The notes beneath the pieces were generated by a model, which worked only from the letters and a program-made list of their open reading frames with translations, ran no database searches and was not told the DNA's origin. Both the position numbers and the translations under genes were made by a program. A stretch of DNA of 64,000 nucleotides from Paguma larvata (lineage: Eukaryota > Chordata > Mammalia > Carnivora > Viverridae). This document shows, piece by piece, positions 62,601 to 64,000 of the stretch. The stretch spans positions 129,074,414 to 129,138,413 of the forward strand of contig CM057824.1 of the NCBI GenBank assembly GCA_030068075.1, in the 5' to 3' direction. Positions within the stretch are counted from its first letter, which is position 1. Each line of letters begins with the position of its first letter.

Positions 62601-63115
62601 CAATGCACTATTAAAGGTAAATTTTTATCATTTAACATATTGATCTAGTAAATATATTTTTGTATCTTTATTCCTTCATTATAACGCAATAAAAGTATTG
62701 CATATCGTTTAGCTTTATCTTAAATATAGTGTACTTTCAAAAGAAAAAAAATAGATGTCTATATCCTGTTAATCATTAGACTATTTTAACTTATTTCTAT
62801 TTAGATATAATGAAGGAATTTTCATTTTATTTATCCTAATATATTGGTCTATTTGAATTGCAATCTGTTTTATGAATCATATTGCTGAAAGTAGTCATTT
62901 ATTATTTCAGTTGTTTCTGGAAATCGTTTTTCATAAAAAAAAGTTATATATTTCACGTAAATAATGCTGGTCCAACTGGTTTAATATTCCTGTTAGTTAG
63001 GAAAACTCTGGTGATTTGCTCTGCATTAAAACAAGGAAACCAGAAGTTCCGGTGCCATGGAAGCAGCCATTGGTTGTCTTACTTGACTGTTGTTTTATTT
63101 CTCTGGGTCACTACA
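59695..63115. other. 3.4-kb stretch, mostly unique
   Basis: A (GC)(AC)n run lies at 61878-61907. No gene or named transposon recognised. Confidence 0.4.
61878..61907. repeat. (CG)n(CA)n alternating tract
   Basis: Thirty bases of unbroken purine-pyrimidine alternation: a CG-rich start and then (CA)n. Confidence 0.95.
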
Positions 63116-63130
63116 TGATTACTGGTTTTT

Positions 63131-63357
63131 TGGTTTTTTTTTTTAATTTTTTTTAATGTTTATTTACTTTTGAGACAGAGAGAGACAGAGCATGAGTGGG
63201 GGAGGGGCAGAGAGAGAGGGAGACACAGAATCGGAAGCAGGCTCCAGGCTCTGAGCTGTCAGCACACAGCCCGACGCGGGGCTCGAACTCACAGACTGTG
63301 AGATCATGACCTGAGCTGAAGTCGGACACTCAACCGACTGAGCCACCCAGGCGCCCC
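63131..63357 (-). mobile_element. SINEC_Fc-type SINE, antisense, near-consensus
   Basis: Nearly every family word is intact ('gagccacccaggcgcccc', 'gctcgaactcacagactg', 'cccgacgcggggctcg') and several CpG are kept. Duplication TGATTACTG at 63116-63124 and 63358-63366. Probably the youngest SINE here. Confidence 0.97.
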
Positions 63358-63366
63358 TGATTACTG

Positions 63367-64000
63367 TTTTTACAGCATTCTCGACTTCATTACTCAAGTC
63401 CTGTTCTTTAGTCTTCCTATTCCAGTACCTGAATAACAGAGAATACTGTGCTGAAAAAAAAAAGTAGCACAGCTCTTAGTCTAAATATGCTATTGAACAG
63501 AGGCTGGTAGAATATTTTGAAGAGGCACAAGCTATAATAAATCATGGCATCTACCGATGACAGTTTCAAATGAACATGTTTATTGGGCCAGACAAGTACA
63601 TCACTAAGAGTGTTATTTACCTCAGGTGCTGACATATAGTGCCAGATGTTGGATTTAAACCCTGACTCAGTGATTGCTGCTGAAAACTGCATTGGCATTT
63701 TAAAAAGCATCTGTTATAAACACTGATCGGAGTAAAACACGAACTGCAGAGCTTAGTGTAAGCAGTACTGAATGAGAGTTAAGCGTGATTACCTAGACAA
63801 ATTCAGTAAGCACTGAGCCCTGAGATTCGGAGTACCGATCATGTTTCTATTAAAGAGAACATGTGAGGGGTCCCCTTTCTAAACATTTCACATGAAAGTA
63901 TGTAAAATGTGTGAACAATTTCTGACATACCATTAAAATGCCAGTATTTTATGAATTGGTCACAGTTTTGCCTATATTAGATTCTAAAAGATACTCTGAA
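63367..64000. other. Unique stretch at the window end
   Basis: No gene or named repeat recognised. The 97-codon minus-strand frame at 63417-63710 has no domain I know. Confidence 0.4.

Noticed and set aside
63130..63400. tRNA-like sequences in SINEs as tRNA genes
   Set aside because: The A/B-box heads are followed by SINE bodies, (TC)n and A-rich tails and do not keep a tRNA fold. They are retroposons.

Overview
The window is a stretch of AT-rich mammalian nuclear DNA from a carnivore, almost certainly a cat (felid). The diagnostic signal is about 28 copies of a tRNA-Lys-derived SINE of the felid SINEC_Fc type (CAN-SINE family). Each has a tRNA-like head, a pyrimidine-rich (TC)n middle and an A-rich tail, and many have matching target-site duplications. 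A 5'-truncated LINE-1 3' end of carnivore type at 59255-59681 agrees with this. I recognise no protein-coding gene, exon, functional RNA gene, CRISPR array or bacterial feature. Nearly all open frames are short and lie in interspersed repeats, microsatellites or unique AT-rich DNA. The window reads as intergenic or deep-intronic DNA, the kind found in a gene desert.

Layout. 0.2-2.1 kb: an old hAT DNA transposon, read on the minus strand, split by an MLT1 LTR. 2.8-4.1 kb: MIR and L2-type fossils with a nested SINE. 4.7-10.2 kb: a SINE cluster, including a tandem pair and an inverted pair, plus a CpG-retaining patch at 6.43-6.67 kb. 10.5-16.2 kb: an LTR remnant, MIR, and TG/CA and TTCC microsatellites. 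16.6-20.4 kb: an antisense L1 and SINEs. 20.4-24.1 kb: mostly unique sequence. 24.1-30.1 kb: SINEs, an antisense MLT1, an antisense L1 carrying a solo ERV LTR and a SINE, and another antisense L1. 30.1-36.2 kb: unique apart from one SINE. 36.2-37.9 kb: an old LINE-like fragment, a SINE and an L1 3' end. 37.9-41.7 kb: unique. 41.7-45.7 kb: SINE, TG repeat, antisense L1, and a Tigger1-type element with a SINE inside it. 46-51 kb: mostly unique with a long polypurine tract. 51.4-57.9 kb: the most repeat-dense part, with three antisense L1 pieces, SINEs in both orientations, a 72-bp alternating purine-pyrimidine tract and a third MLT1. 58-64 kb: mostly unique, with one carnivore L1 3' end and a near-consensus SINE.

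There are no cooperating genes to describe. The useful structure is the relative dating that nested insertions give (hAT before MLT1; L1 before ERV LTR and SINE; Tigger1 before SINE). A few patches keep CpG or have non-B-DNA potential and might be regulatory. I found no previously undescribed biological system. Family names and consensus comparisons are from memory and were not run against a repeat library.
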